DNA of 64,000 nucleotides from Bacteroidota bacterium (lineage in GTDB: Bacteria > Bacteroidota > JABWAT01). Location: NCBI GenBank assembly GCA_017303995.1, contig JAFLBE010000008.1:20262-84261 (forward strand), written 5' to 3'. The notes under the pieces are model-generated. The model ran no database searches. It saw nothing but the letters and a program-made list of their open reading frames with translations, and was not told the DNA's origin. Of this stretch, positions 52,565 to 62,269 are shown in pieces; the stretch's first letter is position 1; each line of letters starts with the position of its first letter. Both the position numbers and the translations under genes were made by a program.

Positions 52565-53128
52565 ATGAAACTTCTTTTTTCATTATTTTTTGTTCTGTTT
52601 TGGGCTCAGACTTATGCCCAAACGGATACCGTTTCCATTGACATTTTGAAATGGGTTGAAGTGACCAAAACATATGGCTATAAAACAACTGTTACTTTCC
52701 CTGATATTTATTCATCGGATGGGATTCTAAAAACAAAAAGAGAAGTTGGTGGTGATGTTATTAGTTGGGTTGAAGAGGTTTCAAGACTTTATTATCAGGC
52801 AATGAAGGATTCTGCTTATATCTATCTCCAGCACTATTGTTCTTCACTTGATACAAGTGACATTGAAGACCAGACGTATAAAAAAGTTATTGGCGATAAA
52901 CTATTTCTAACTTTTGGTGCTGATCTCAATTTTCAGTTAATCCAATTGCCAGCAATTAAGCCAAATGATCAAACCGAAATTGAACTAATCCATAAATATC
53001 TTTTTGAATATTTTGAAGCTGCTTACTTTAAGAAGGATCAGCTTGATCTTTCAGTTTTTAATGAAAACGTTAGTGCTCAATTTCCATTTTATAATTCATT
53101 ATATCAGATTTCCCAAATGGTTAAATAG
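52565..53128 (+). CDS. Exported protein of unknown function
   Basis: 187 residues with a signal peptide (about 1-18, ending TYAQ). The mature part is mainly helical at the C-terminal side and contains no motif I recognise; aromatic and acidic residues are frequent (DTSDIEDQTYKKVIGDKLF). It starts 17 nt after a terminator, so it may have its own weak promoter or depend on read-through. The 224 nt that follow, up to the receiver gene, hold no credible gene. Confidence 0.55.
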   Translation: MKLLFSLFFVLFWAQTYAQTDTVSIDILKWVEVTKTYGYKTTVTFPDIYSSDGILKTKREVGGDVISWVEEVSRLYYQAMKDSAYIYLQHYCSSLDTSDIEDQTYKKVIGDKLFLTFGADLNFQLIQLPAIKPNDQTEIELIHKYLFEYFEAAYFKKDQLDLSVFNENVSAQFPFYNSLYQISQMVK

Positions 53129-53352
53129 GTTTCCATTGTCAAAACAGGTTTGGCAGGCTGAAAGTGAAAAGGGTAATAAATGCCAAATAGATCACATTCA
53201 TCTCGTTTTTTACATTAAAAAATAAAGAAAAATTGGACAATCAGGTGAAATTAGTTGATCTTTAAAACCAAAGAGTCTTTTTCTTTGCTTCAGGACTCTT
53301 GAAGCTATTCCAGCAACTTTAGTGAACAGATATAGGCCGAAAGAATTTCGAA

Positions 53353-53820
53353 ATGTACCAAACCTATCCTGTTGAGGTTCTGTCAATTTCTGATAAAGGG
53401 ATTGATTCAAAACCAGGGTCATCTTCAAACTGGATGAGTCAGATTGATGGTGGTGGTAGAAAAATATTGGTTGTGGATGATGAGTTTCTAATCAGACACA
53501 TGTTGACAGATATTTTTACTTCTGTAAATTTTCAGGTTATTACCGCTGTTGATGGAATGGATGGAGTTAACCGGTTTCAAGAGCAAAAGGATCAGTTTGA
53601 TCTGGTAATCCTGGATATGGTCATGCCGGTCATGGATGGCGAACAGGCTTTTTACAAAATCAGACAAATTAATCCATCACAAAAAATCCTGATCTGTTCG
53701 GGTTATAACAATCTTGACGATGTCGGCGCCATGATTGAATCTGGTGCACTCGGGTTACTGCCAAAGCCCTTTAATCTCAGAGAATTGTTTGAAATGATTT
53801 CAACTCACCTCAATACCTGA
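53353..53820 (+). CDS. Response regulator with short N-terminal extension
   Basis: 155 residues. The first 36 residues are polar and glycine/serine-rich, then a complete receiver: Asp42/Asp43, phospho-acceptor Asp88 in VILDMVMPVMDG, the Ser/Thr at ICSG (Ser rather than Thr) and Lys138 in LLPKPF. There is no output domain. No kinase is adjacent, and the histidine kinase of the window is 24 kb away. It is convergent with the RNA methyltransferase gene, two nt apart. Confidence 0.85.
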   Translation: MYQTYPVEVLSISDKGIDSKPGSSSNWMSQIDGGGRKILVVDDEFLIRHMLTDIFTSVNFQVITAVDGMDGVNRFQEQKDQFDLVILDMVMPVMDGEQAFYKIRQINPSQKILICSGYNNLDDVGAMIESGALGLLPKPFNLRELFEMISTHLNT

Positions 53821-53821
53821 C

Positions 53822-55243
53822 CTAAATCTCAGAATCAGAGCCCATTCTTTTTGATCTTGGAATCTGACTTTTAATAGTTCTTCCCATTCCCAATCCTGAT
53901 CCCAAACAAAAATCACCCCAGAAAACTGCTTGTTGACCTCTTAGTTCCTTTTCAGAATGAATATTACTTCCTGATTGGAACTGATCCATTTCCTGTGGGT
54001 TTTCAATAGTAATTTTATGTTCAGATATATGTCTGCCGTAGAGCTGAAGAACGTCTGTCGTTAATTTAAACGCATCGTCATACATTTCACGTGCAAATCG
54101 CATTCCCGTTCTGATTGAGGTTCCTGCCCACCTGACATCAAAATCGTTTGGTACAACCCAGAGATCTTTCCTGTTTATGAGCTTAAGACCTTCAAGCAGA
54201 TGAGGTTCAATCCCAAAATAAGCCGACATTCTCCCAAATAAAACAGCCTCGTTTCTTACTCCGGTTTGAATGGTTGGAAGGGAAAGAACTGCGAAATCTT
54301 CGTTTTGTGTGGTTCCTGTCTTTTTAAAGCAGGCTACAAAAAAACCTTGCAAATTATTGTTGTTATCAAACGGATAAATCCGGCGAACTTTTTCAGAAAC
54401 CTCTGAACTGATTCCACGGCTTGTTAGTCCGCTTCGCATGGTAAACCCATTGATAACAGGAATATTTTCAAGTTCTACCGGATATTTGGCGAGAATAGAT
54501 TGAACCGTTAGTTCATTTTCTTCTGGAGTTAGGGTGCAGGTGGAATAGACCAATCTGCCACCTGGCTTTAACGCCTTTATAGCAGAAATGAGGAGTTTCT
54601 CTTGTAAAGTTGCAAATTTGGAAACTTTACTTTGAGCCCACCAATTTAAAACATCCTGTTTATTTGCCAGAACGCCCAAAGCAGAACAGGGTGCATCAAG
54701 TAAAACCCGGTCAAAATATTCAGGAAACCGTTTCCCGACCAAAGCACCTTCCAAATGGGTGACAACTGTATTATAAATACCCATCCGGTCGAGGTTAAAA
54801 GATAAATTCGACAACCGTCCGGAATCAACATCATTTGCGACGAGTGTACCCGTATTTTTCATCATCTGGGCAATTTGGGTTGTCTTGCTTCCCGGAGCAG
54901 CTGCCAGATCAAGAATCCGTTCACCGGGTTGCGGGTCAAGAACCAGAGCAGGAATCATCGAACTCAGATCCTGCAGATAAAAATAGCCAAGATTATGGAC
55001 GAGTGTTCGTCCCGGGTAGGAAGTTTCAGGTTCAACTGAGTAAGTATCAGGTAAATAAGGGATTTTGACAGGCGTCATTCCTTCTTCAGTAAGGGACCTG
55101 AGGGTTTTCTCCGGATCCATTTTTATTGGTGAAAGACGAAGTTTGGTTTTTACCCGAACATCCAAACAACCCAGGAATTTGTCCTGTTCGCCAGGAAGAA
55201 TTTCATCAATAACATTCTGAACATCCGGCGAAAGTGTGATCAA
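53822..55243 (-). CDS. RsmB/NOP2/Sun family rRNA m5C methyltransferase
   Basis: Makes 5-methylcytosine in rRNA with SAM. A Rossmann-type domain shows AAPGSKT at 115-121, DAPCS with Cys186 and STCT with Cys236, the two cysteines of the m5C family. The C-terminal 130 residues (about 340-473) resemble the RsmF extra domain, so RsmF-like C1407 methylation is possible. The start is TTG, overlapping the DUF2231 gene stop as TTGA, with GGAG upstream. Confidence 0.9.
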   Translation of the reverse strand: MITLSPDVQNVIDEILPGEQDKFLGCLDVRVKTKLRLSPIKMDPEKTLRSLTEEGMTPVKIPYLPDTYSVEPETSYPGRTLVHNLGYFYLQDLSSMIPALVLDPQPGERILDLAAAPGSKTTQIAQMMKNTGTLVANDVDSGRLSNLSFNLDRMGIYNTVVTHLEGALVGKRFPEYFDRVLLDAPCSALGVLANKQDVLNWWAQSKVSKFATLQEKLLISAIKALKPGGRLVYSTCTLTPEENELTVQSILAKYPVELENIPVINGFTMRSGLTSRGISSEVSEKVRRIYPFDNNNNLQGFFVACFKKTGTTQNEDFAVLSLPTIQTGVRNEAVLFGRMSAYFGIEPHLLEGLKLINRKDLWVVPNDFDVRWAGTSIRTGMRFAREMYDDAFKLTTDVLQLYGRHISEHKITIENPQEMDQFQSGSNIHSEKELRGQQAVFWGDFCLGSGLGMGRTIKSQIPRSKRMGSDSEI

Positions 55244-55698
55244 GAGTTTACTCCAATTCCATAATGAAATACAAGACGTCCGCCAAATAGAGCCGTGATA
55301 GTAAGACTCAACGCGGATAGTAAAAGTACAAAATAAGTCAATTTCGAAATCCGGGTCATTTTAGATTTCTGATAGTCAGAGAGTCTCAAATATCCGGCGA
55401 GAACAAAAAAAATAAGGGTTAATAAGGCCAGAGTTTGATGATAATTAAACACATCATCTACTTCAGTAAGTGAGGATGTTGCATACGATTTTGCGAAAAG
55501 GCCCGAACCGGCGGAAATCATTAACAAAACAGAAATGACCAAATAAAGAAATGATCCTACTTTGAAAAATTCTGGTTTACCCGTGAAAAAGTTGATTGAT
55601 TCCGTCAGAAAAAGGATAAAAAAAGCACCGGTGAGCAGATGAACCGAAATGGGATGAAACCAACTCAACTCAAATCCGAAAAGATCAGAAAGTATCAT
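55240..55698 (-). CDS. DUF2231 family membrane protein
   Basis: 152 residues with four membrane helices (about 14-32, 44-64, 86-104, 122-142). The FHPISVHLLTGAFFI start, with a histidine at the start of the first helix and the HQTLALLTL histidine in the third, is characteristic of DUF2231 proteins, which may bind heme. The function is unproven. It starts 11 nt after the kinase-like gene stop and is coupled to the RNA methyltransferase gene by a 4-nt overlap. Confidence 0.75.
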   Translation of the reverse strand: MILSDLFGFELSWFHPISVHLLTGAFFILFLTESINFFTGKPEFFKVGSFLYLVISVLLMISAGSGLFAKSYATSSLTEVDDVFNYHQTLALLTLIFFVLAGYLRLSDYQKSKMTRISKLTYFVLLLSALSLTITALFGGRLVFHYGIGVNS

Positions 55699-55709
55699 AA
55701 ATTTGTAGT

Positions 55710-56333
55710 TTAAAAAATACTTAAAATTTCAGAAACCCGGTTTTCAAGTCCCAGGGTTAATGGTTTTCCTGAATGGTCATCCTTGTTGATGGCCAGATGA
55801 TTTCCGGTTTCAAGAAAAATTTTCATTCCTTCCCGGTTGACCCAATACCAGATTCCCCAATGAGTAAAGTCCCACTCTTCGAGATACGGATTCCATTCAT
55901 AATCCACATAATAAAGACGATTAGTGTGCCAGACAAAATTTGTGGGGAAATAATCCACATTCATTCCATTTTTCTGAAGATCAGCAGCCAAATTAAAAAT
56001 GGAAACCCAAATTTGATTTTCTAAATGCCCTTTTGCAACCAGTTCCGCAAGTGTCGGTTCCGGAATATACTCCTTCAGCAGCCATTCATCTTTTTCGTTG
56101 ACTTCTAATAATTCAGGGACCTCAACACCAACACTTTTTAATTTGTGGTAGGCATTAACTTCAGACAAAAGTTTATTGCTGAATGTGTAATAACTTACAG
56201 GTTCGTGATGAATTATTTTCCAGACAGCAAGGATATCGCCAGATTTAACAAGATAAGAATATCCCGATTTTCCTTTTCCTAAAAGTCTTTCAACTGTCCA
56301 CTTTTTCCCAATTGCAGAAATTTCAGTTTCCAT
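55710..56333 (-). CDS. Protein kinase-like/APH-like fold protein
   Basis: About 207 residues. A small glycine-rich N-lobe start VERLLGKGKSGYSYLV with a later VWKIIHH lysine, then a C-lobe with GMNVDYFPTNFVW (HRD-like loop lost its usual sequence) and YYVDYEWNP with a DYE in the place of DFG. It fits small RIO/ABC1/APH-like kinases without full motif retention, so activity is uncertain. The ATG at 56333 lies inside the end of the MGMT gene (11-nt overlap); the frame could extend upstream but only inside that gene. Confidence 0.65.
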   Translation of the reverse strand: METEISAIGKKWTVERLLGKGKSGYSYLVKSGDILAVWKIIHHEPVSYYTFSNKLLSEVNAYHKLKSVGVEVPELLEVNEKDEWLLKEYIPEPTLAELVAKGHLENQIWVSIFNLAADLQKNGMNVDYFPTNFVWHTNRLYYVDYEWNPYLEEWDFTHWGIWYWVNREGMKIFLETGNHLAINKDDHSGKPLTLGLENRVSEILSIF

Positions 56334-56841
56334 GATCTGGTTGTGTTTCTGCTGTATCAAAAAGGGTGAGCTGGGAAATTTCAAATTTGGGGGAATTTTC
56401 GTGTTTGAGTAACCAGAATTTTCTGTTTGTGCCGCCCGAATAACCAGTTAAATTTCCGGTTCCGCCAATCACCCGGTGGCAGGGAACAAAAAGAAGGCAG
56501 GGATTGTGAGCATTTGCCTGCCCAACTGCCCGCGTAAGTTTTTCATTCCCGAGTTTTTCTGCAATTTCGAGGTAGGTGCGGGTTTCACCAAACGGAATCA
56601 TTGAAACCACTGCCCAAACTGAACGCTGAAAAGCCGTTCCTTTTAAGTCGAGAGGCAAATTGAATTGAGTTAGTTCACCGGCAAAAAAGGCATCAGTTTG
56701 TTTTCTGACTTCCTCAAACCAAAGTGAATTTGCAGGTTCTTCAGGGAAGGGACGATCAGAAAAATGAGCTTCCTGAATATGGGTTTCGGTACCGGATATT
56801 ACCAGGAATCCGATTGGGGTGGGGATTGAAAGTCTGACCAT
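56323..56841 (-). CDS. ogt: Methylated-DNA--protein-cysteine methyltransferase
   Basis: Repairs O6-methylguanine by suicidal transfer to its own cysteine. The active-site motif is PCHRV with Cys121 in LLFVPCHRVIGGTG. The helix-turn-helix before it (YLEIAEKLGNEKLTRAVGQA) has the arginine finger region, and a small N-terminal domain (about 1-75) is present. The length of 172 residues is like Ogt or Ada-C. Whether Ogt or another member of the MGMT family cannot be said. It is 5 nt from bshA and overlaps the kinase-like gene. Confidence 0.92.
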   Translation of the reverse strand: MVRLSIPTPIGFLVISGTETHIQEAHFSDRPFPEEPANSLWFEEVRKQTDAFFAGELTQFNLPLDLKGTAFQRSVWAVVSMIPFGETRTYLEIAEKLGNEKLTRAVGQANAHNPCLLFVPCHRVIGGTGNLTGYSGGTNRKFWLLKHENSPKFEISQLTLFDTAETQPDHGN

Positions 56842-56846
56842 ATTAC

Positions 56847-57974
56847 TCAGTTGCCTGCCAAAATTTCCTTGTAAAAGTTTTCATAAATTTCAATTACCCG
56901 GTTTGCATCAAATTTTTTCGCCCGGGCAAACGCACCTTCACGGAATCGTAACAGGGATTCATCAGACTGAAGGATAGTAAGGGCTTTTTCTGCCATCATG
57001 TTCACATTTCCAAGTTCACAAAGAAAGCCAGATTCGCCGTCAATATTTAATTCAGGCAAGCCACCAATGTTCGAAGAAACTACCGGAACGCCACAAGCCA
57101 TGGCTTCAAGTGCTGCCAGTCCAAATGTTTCGGATTCACTTGGCATGATGAAAACGTCAGAAATGGAAAGCAATTCTTCAACTGCTTCATATTTTCCCAT
57201 AAAAAAAATATGGTCACATAAACCCAGTTGCCGGCACAATCTTTCAGCTTCAACCCGTTCAGGGCCATCGCCAACCAGAAGTAATTTTGCTTTCATCTTT
57301 TTTAAAACTTCTGCAAACATCAAAACGACTTCATTAACCCGTTTTAGTGGCCTAAAGTTGGAAACGTGGATTAGAATCCGTTCCCCATCCGAACTGAACC
57401 GTTTTAAAAGATCAGGCATTGGTTTTCTGAAAAACCGTTCAAAATCAATAAAATTATGAATGACTTTTATTTCTTTGCTGATGTTGAAAATCCGGTTGGT
57501 TTCCGTTTTGAGCCAGTCAGAAACTGCTGTTACGCCATCACTTTGGTCAATTCCGAATTCAACACTTGGAATATAGTTGGGATCCTGACCGATGAGCGTG
57601 ATATCGGTTCCGTGCAAAGTTGTGACCACCTTAATGTCGCGGCCGTGAGTTTTTAAAATTTGTTTGGCCAGATAAGCACTTGTTGCATGAGGGATTGCAT
57701 AATGAACATGCAGAAGATCAAGTTTCTCGTGCAGCGTTACATCAACCATTTTTGAACTCAGTGCCGTATCGTATGATGGATACTGAAACAGCGGATAAAC
57801 ATTGACCTGAACTTCATGAAAAAAGACGTTGGGCGGAATGTGGGTGAGCCGCATGGGCATGGCGTAAGAAATAAAATGAACACAGTGCCCGCGTTCTGCA
57901 AGTGCAAGTCCAAGTTCAGTGGCTACAACTCCGCTTCCGCCGAAGGTTGGATAACAGGTAATTCCGATTTTCAT
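56847..57974 (-). CDS. bshA: N-acetyl-alpha-D-glucosaminyl L-malate synthase
   Basis: Catalyses the first step of bacillithiol synthesis, joining UDP-GlcNAc and L-malate. It is a GT4-type enzyme of 375 residues. MKIGITCYPTFGGSGVVATELG is recognisable in two parts, and YAMPMRL, LHVHYAIPHATSAYLA, TLHGTDITL and ESETFGLAALEAMACGVPVVSS are present, the last with the catalytic acidic pair. BshA is found in Bacillota, Deinococcota and FCB bacteria. The other bsh genes are not in the window. MGMT follows, and both concern electrophile or alkylation protection. Confidence 0.9.
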   Translation of the reverse strand: MKIGITCYPTFGGSGVVATELGLALAERGHCVHFISYAMPMRLTHIPPNVFFHEVQVNVYPLFQYPSYDTALSSKMVDVTLHEKLDLLHVHYAIPHATSAYLAKQILKTHGRDIKVVTTLHGTDITLIGQDPNYIPSVEFGIDQSDGVTAVSDWLKTETNRIFNISKEIKVIHNFIDFERFFRKPMPDLLKRFSSDGERILIHVSNFRPLKRVNEVVLMFAEVLKKMKAKLLLVGDGPERVEAERLCRQLGLCDHIFFMGKYEAVEELLSISDVFIMPSESETFGLAALEAMACGVPVVSSNIGGLPELNIDGESGFLCELGNVNMMAEKALTILQSDESLLRFREGAFARAKKFDANRVIEIYENFYKEILAGN

Positions 57975-58096
57975 GGCTGGTGATTTTTGCTTCCGTTAAA
58001 TAAATCATTCAATTTAGTGAAAATGGTGTTCGTCTGAAAACCAAAACACCTATTCTTCACAACAAAAAATCTGAATCTGAAGGTTTCAATTACCGA

Positions 58097-58759
58097 ATGT
58101 CTGTACCCGATTACTATTTAACCTGCAAAGACCCCGTTGTTTTTGAGCAAAAAATTACAGGGAGTCGGTTTTCCGGATATTTATTTCCTGTTACATCGGT
58201 AAACCAGGCAGAGTTTCAATTGAACCAGTTGAGAAAAAAGTTTTATGATGCAACCCATCATTGTTATGCCTGGCGGATCAGAAATGAACAGACAGGAAAC
58301 ATTGATTCGAGATTTAATGATGATGGTGAGCCTTCAGGTACTGCCGGTAAACCAATCCTTCAGGTTTTGGAAGGAGACCATCTTGAAAATGTTATGGTTG
58401 TTGTAGTCAGATATTTTGGCGGAACAAAACTTGGAACCGGTGGGCTTGTAAAGGCATATAGTTCAACGACAAAGTCGACAGTTGAAAAGGCAGAAGTTAT
58501 TCAACATTTCCTTTATCGTAATGGAATTACTGTGATTTCTTATGATTTTGTTTCCAGTTTTCTGAATCTGTGTCACCGATTCCAGGTCCTGCCCGGCAAT
58601 CCGGTTTATGGCGACCAGATTGACTATCCGTTGGCGGTTTTACCATCTAAAGCAGAACCTTTCCTTTTTGCCCTCACTGAACTCTCAAACGGAAAAGTAA
58701 CTATTGTGTGGAATGATTCTATTGAACCCCAAAACCCAACCGGAGACATTCATGGCTGA
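58097..58759 (+). CDS. YigZ/IMPACT family protein
   Basis: 220 residues. It has the IMPACT-type N-terminal domain with HHCYAWRI, the DDGEPSGTAGKPIL signature and RYFGGTKLGTGGL, then a ferredoxin-like C-terminal DUF1949 region. The family (YigZ, YvyE) has an unclear role in translation control or stress response. It overlaps the next small gene by 8 nt, so they are coupled. Confidence 0.9.
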   Translation: MSVPDYYLTCKDPVVFEQKITGSRFSGYLFPVTSVNQAEFQLNQLRKKFYDATHHCYAWRIRNEQTGNIDSRFNDDGEPSGTAGKPILQVLEGDHLENVMVVVVRYFGGTKLGTGGLVKAYSSTTKSTVEKAEVIQHFLYRNGITVISYDFVSSFLNLCHRFQVLPGNPVYGDQIDYPLAVLPSKAEPFLFALTELSNGKVTIVWNDSIEPQNPTGDIHG

Positions 58760-58994
58760 CCTGACCTGGATCAACGTAAATATTCAGATGCTTGAACAAA
58801 TTGAAAAACCCAGTGAACGAGACCGTTTTGAACTAACCAGCCTTTATATGATGAAGATGGATCAGATAAGCAGAAAAATCAGAGAGGAAGAACTTCCTGA
58901 TAGTTGTAAATTACTCTTCAACGATTTTGAATCAACAGCTCTTACCGCAATCAAGAATCTGATTCAGTCAGATTCTCCTGCCCAACCTGATTAG
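58752..58994 (+). CDS. Small helical protein of unknown function
   Basis: 80 residues, acidic and fully helical (QMLEQIEKPSERDRFELTS and MKMDQISRKIREEELPDS). No motif is recognised. GGAG seven nt before the ATG at 58752 fixes the start; the frame is open further up inside yigZ but has no signal there. It overlaps yigZ by 8 nt. Confidence 0.55.
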   Translation: MADLTWINVNIQMLEQIEKPSERDRFELTSLYMMKMDQISRKIREEELPDSCKLLFNDFESTALTAIKNLIQSDSPAQPD

Positions 58995-59073
58995 TTACAA
59001 CTCAACTGTAAAAAGTATTTTTTGATAAGTTTTACTATTTTTGTACGTTTTTTTAATCAACCACGAGAAAACG

Positions 59074-60381
59074 ATGAGAAAATTGTGTTTTGCCTTTCTG
59101 ACTTTCTTTGCTGCAACTTCTGCCATTGCCCAGTTGCCGGATGTCCCCGGAAATAATATGACCGGTGGATTGGGAATGACGGTAATAGACGGAAAGTCTT
59201 ACTTCCTTATTAATACTGCACCTGAATTTTCCTTCTCAGATTGGGGTGTTGGTCTTGACCTGAATCTCAGAATTGATACTGATGGAAAAATAAGAAAAGA
59301 GGACTTTGATCAGGGATATGATATCCTCAGACTGATCAGATATGTTCGGTACGGACAAAAAAGAGCACCCTTATACGTTCGGGTTGGTGCGCTTGATGCT
59401 GCTAGAATTGGTCATGGTTTACTCATGTACAATTATTCAAACGTTATATCTTACGATAACCGAAAAGTCGGACTTGAATTTGATATGAAGTTTGACAGTT
59501 GGGGTTTTGAAACCATGACCTCCAATTTCTTTGGAGCCGAACTTTTTGGCGGACGTTTCTTTTATCTTCCACTTAGCGAATCTGGAATCCCACTTTTTAA
59601 GAGTCTCGAATTTGGTACGTCCTTCGTAACAGATTTGAGTGAAGACGGCCGGAAACTTCAAAACGGATCTGCACCTCTGACCATTAAAAACTTCGATAAA
59701 TCAAATCCCGTCACTGCAGCCGGTGTTGATGTTGGTCTTCCGATTCTTGATAATTCATTTCTTGATCTTGGCATCTATTCTGAATTTGGAAAAATTCTTG
59801 GGTACGGTCAGGGTGCAAGTTTTGGTGTTGAATCCAATCTTAAAGGACTTGGATCTTTGTTTTCGGTTTCAGCAAAATTCGAGCACAGAATAAATGGCGA
59901 CCAGTTCTTACCCAATTATTTTGGACCGTTTTACGAAATTGAACGATTTTCACAGGTTAAAGATTCTGTCTATACCTCAAAGCTTCAAATGTTAAAGGAT
60001 GTGAAATCACCAGGAAACGGGCTTTACGGAAGTCTTCAGGCAACCATTCTTGGTACAGTGAAAATATTGGGAAGTTATGAAGAGTTGTATAAACTCAAAA
60101 ATAGCGGGATGCTCCATTTGGGAACTGATATGGGTGATATCATTCCATTTGCAATTGCCCGGGCAGATTATTACCGACGTGGAATCAAGGCTGGTGAACT
60201 TTTTAAATTGGATGAAAAAAGCATTTTAACTGCTGAAGCCGGTTACAGACCCTACCAATATCTCATTATTTCGATGTTTTATCAATGGACCTTTGTTCCT
60301 GTAAAAAGTGGTGGCGATATCGTCAGGTATGAAACTGTTTACAAAGTTGAACCCAAAATATCCTTCGTATTTCGTTTCTGA
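59074..60381 (+). CDS. Outer-membrane beta-barrel-like protein, unknown
   Basis: About 435 residues. The signal peptide (about 1-20) ends SAIAQ. The rest is beta-strand-rich with alternating aromatic residues (VGLDLNLRIDTDG, IRYVRYGQKRAPLYVRVG), and the last residues FVFRF fit an outer-membrane C-terminal strand. It resembles large surface beta-barrels of FCB bacteria but not a named family. The ATG at 59074 is chosen because the signal peptide begins there; the frame extends upstream with no signal. A TATTTTTG at 59036-59043 may be a -7 element. A hairpin terminator follows. Confidence 0.65.
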   Translation: MRKLCFAFLTFFAATSAIAQLPDVPGNNMTGGLGMTVIDGKSYFLINTAPEFSFSDWGVGLDLNLRIDTDGKIRKEDFDQGYDILRLIRYVRYGQKRAPLYVRVGALDAARIGHGLLMYNYSNVISYDNRKVGLEFDMKFDSWGFETMTSNFFGAELFGGRFFYLPLSESGIPLFKSLEFGTSFVTDLSEDGRKLQNGSAPLTIKNFDKSNPVTAAGVDVGLPILDNSFLDLGIYSEFGKILGYGQGASFGVESNLKGLGSLFSVSAKFEHRINGDQFLPNYFGPFYEIERFSQVKDSVYTSKLQMLKDVKSPGNGLYGSLQATILGTVKILGSYEELYKLKNSGMLHLGTDMGDIIPFAIARADYYRRGIKAGELFKLDEKSILTAEAGYRPYQYLIISMFYQWTFVPVKSGGDIVRYETVYKVEPKISFVFRF

Positions 60382-60420
60382 CCTCCAGATTTTTACAAGG
60401 TGCAAAAAAGAGTTAATTTA

Positions 60421-60446
60421 AAGTCCGCCACCTGGCGGACTTTTTG
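60421..60446 (+). terminator. Terminator after the barrel gene
   Basis: A 10-bp stem (AAGTCCGCCA / TGGCGGACTT) with a CC loop ends in T5. It lies only 25 nt upstream of the amidohydrolase ATG, so some read-through probably serves that gene. Confidence 0.8.
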
Positions 60447-60470
60447 TTTATTATAAAGAAGGACTACGAC

Positions 60471-62126
60471 ATGTTTCGAAATCTTCTGGTCGTTGTAATC
60501 GCCCTAATTTCACTATTTGGATGTGGAAAAAATGAAACCCGGATTCTTTTTTATAACGGGAAAGTGATGACTCTGGATGAAAACAATCCAGAAATATCCA
60601 GTTTCATTGTTGAAAATGGACGGATTCTTGCGACCGATCCAGATCAGGTTGCAACCCTTTCAGAAACATGCTCAGATTCTGTTGATCTTGGTGGACAAAT
60701 GGTACTACCGGGTTTAACCGATGCACATCTTCATTTATTTAGCCTCGGGTTTTCACTTATGAACCTTGATGTTGCCGGTGAAAGAAGTATTGGCTCTCTT
60801 CAAAAAAAGTTGCTTAAATTCAGCAATGAGAACCCATCACTGCAATGGATTAAGGGCAGGGGATGGGATCAAAACCTTTGGGAGGTAAAAGAATTTCCAG
60901 CCTTTGCAGATCTTGATAAGGTTGTAAATGACCGTCCGGTTGTGCTTACCCGGATCGATGGCCATGCTGTGTGGGTAAATTCTGCTGCAATGGAAAAAGC
61001 TAACATCAGTAAATTGACGCCAGATCCGGCTGGTGGGAAAATTCTTCGGGATGCAACTGGGAATCCGACCGGGGTTTTTATCGATAAAGCAACGGAACTG
61101 ATTACCAATCTGATTCCGGAACCTGATGAAAAGGAAATGACACAGGCGCTGAAACTTGCAGTGAAAGCCTGCAATCAGGTTGGGCTTACTTCTGTTCACG
61201 ATGCCGGAACAACACTCAAAGAAATCAAAGTTCTGAAGGAAAAGCTGAATGAACCCTGGTTTAATCTTCGGGTTTACTCCCTGGTATCTTCTGATAGTTT
61301 AACCTGGGGAATTTATAAGAAAAAGGGTACTGAGATTGGACTTGGCGATGACCGCCTGACCATTCGCGGCGTTAAAATCTATGCAGATGGGGCACTTGGT
61401 TCAAGAGGCGCCTGGCTTTTACAAGATTATTCAGATCAACCGGGAAATCACGGACTTCCGCAAATCAGCCAATATGAACTTGAAAAAATCGTTGGTGAAG
61501 CTGTTCGTTGTGGCATGCAACCCGCCGTTCATGCCATTGGTGATGCAGCAAATCAAATGACACTTGATGTTTTTAGAAAAAAATCAGAGCAAGCAAGCGC
61601 AGATCATCGCTTTCGCATTGAACATGCGCAGATTGTTGCCCAAAAAGATCTTTCCCGGTTTGGTTCTGAAAAAGTAATCGCTTCCATGCAGCCGGTTCAT
61701 GCAACCAGTGATATGTGGTGGGCTGCAAATCGGGTAGGGAATGAACGGATTCGAGGCGGATATGCCTGGCGCAGTATTCTGGATGATGACGGAATTCTTT
61801 CATTTGGAAGTGATGCTCCGGTAGAATCAGTAAATCCATTTTTTGGCATTTATTCTGCAGTAAACCGTCAGGATCATAATGGAAATCCGGTAGGGGGATG
61901 GTTTCCTGGTGAAGCGCTTTCAGTAAAGGAAGCATTGACTGCCTTCACCGAAGGTGCGAATTATGCAGGGTTCAATGAAAAAATCCTTGGAAAAATTAAG
62001 CCATCCTTTCGGGCAGATTTTATTCAGATTGATCAGGATATTTTTGAAATGAGCACTTCAGATTTGTTTAAAGTGAAGGTTTTAAAAGTCTGGTTTTCTG
62101 GTATCCCGGTTGCTCTAAATTGGTAA
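60471..62126 (+). CDS. Lipoprotein amidohydrolase, YtcJ-like
   Basis: About 551 residues. A lipoprotein signal has a lipobox ending in SLFGC (cysteine about residue 17). An amidohydrolase_3 domain carries the first metal motif DAHLHLF, a further His in HAIGDAANQM (around 350), EHAQIV (around 390) and the late Asp in FGSDAPVES. The family cleaves amide or ester bonds of diverse compounds; the substrate is unknown and the enzyme should face the periplasm. AAGGAC before the ATG at 60471 fixes the start. Confidence 0.85.
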   Translation: MFRNLLVVVIALISLFGCGKNETRILFYNGKVMTLDENNPEISSFIVENGRILATDPDQVATLSETCSDSVDLGGQMVLPGLTDAHLHLFSLGFSLMNLDVAGERSIGSLQKKLLKFSNENPSLQWIKGRGWDQNLWEVKEFPAFADLDKVVNDRPVVLTRIDGHAVWVNSAAMEKANISKLTPDPAGGKILRDATGNPTGVFIDKATELITNLIPEPDEKEMTQALKLAVKACNQVGLTSVHDAGTTLKEIKVLKEKLNEPWFNLRVYSLVSSDSLTWGIYKKKGTEIGLGDDRLTIRGVKIYADGALGSRGAWLLQDYSDQPGNHGLPQISQYELEKIVGEAVRCGMQPAVHAIGDAANQMTLDVFRKKSEQASADHRFRIEHAQIVAQKDLSRFGSEKVIASMQPVHATSDMWWAANRVGNERIRGGYAWRSILDDDGILSFGSDAPVESVNPFFGIYSAVNRQDHNGNPVGGWFPGEALSVKEALTAFTEGANYAGFNEKILGKIKPSFRADFIQIDQDIFEMSTSDLFKVKVLKVWFSGIPVALNW

Positions 62127-62168
62127 CTAATTAGAAGAACGGAAAAAAGCGCTTTCATGCTTGAATTA

Positions 62169-62201
62169 TTTTGATTCAGGCGGATAAATGCCTTACTTTT
62201 G
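62169..62201 (+). promoter_or_regulatory. Promoter of malQ, Bacteroidota type
   Basis: TTTTG (62169-62173), a 20-nt spacer, then TACTTTTG (62194-62201), a full match to TAnnTTTG. The ATG is 69 nt further on, giving a leader of about 60 nt. Confidence 0.75.
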
Positions 62202-62269
62202 CAAGTTGATTCCGGTATCTCGATCCGGAAATTCTAACTGTAATAATAACAACAACTTACAGGTTTGTC

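Noticed and set aside
56998..57459. 153-residue frame opposite bshA
   Set aside because: Shadow of a well-supported glycosyltransferase; Ser/Arg-rich composition is typical of reverse-strand translation.
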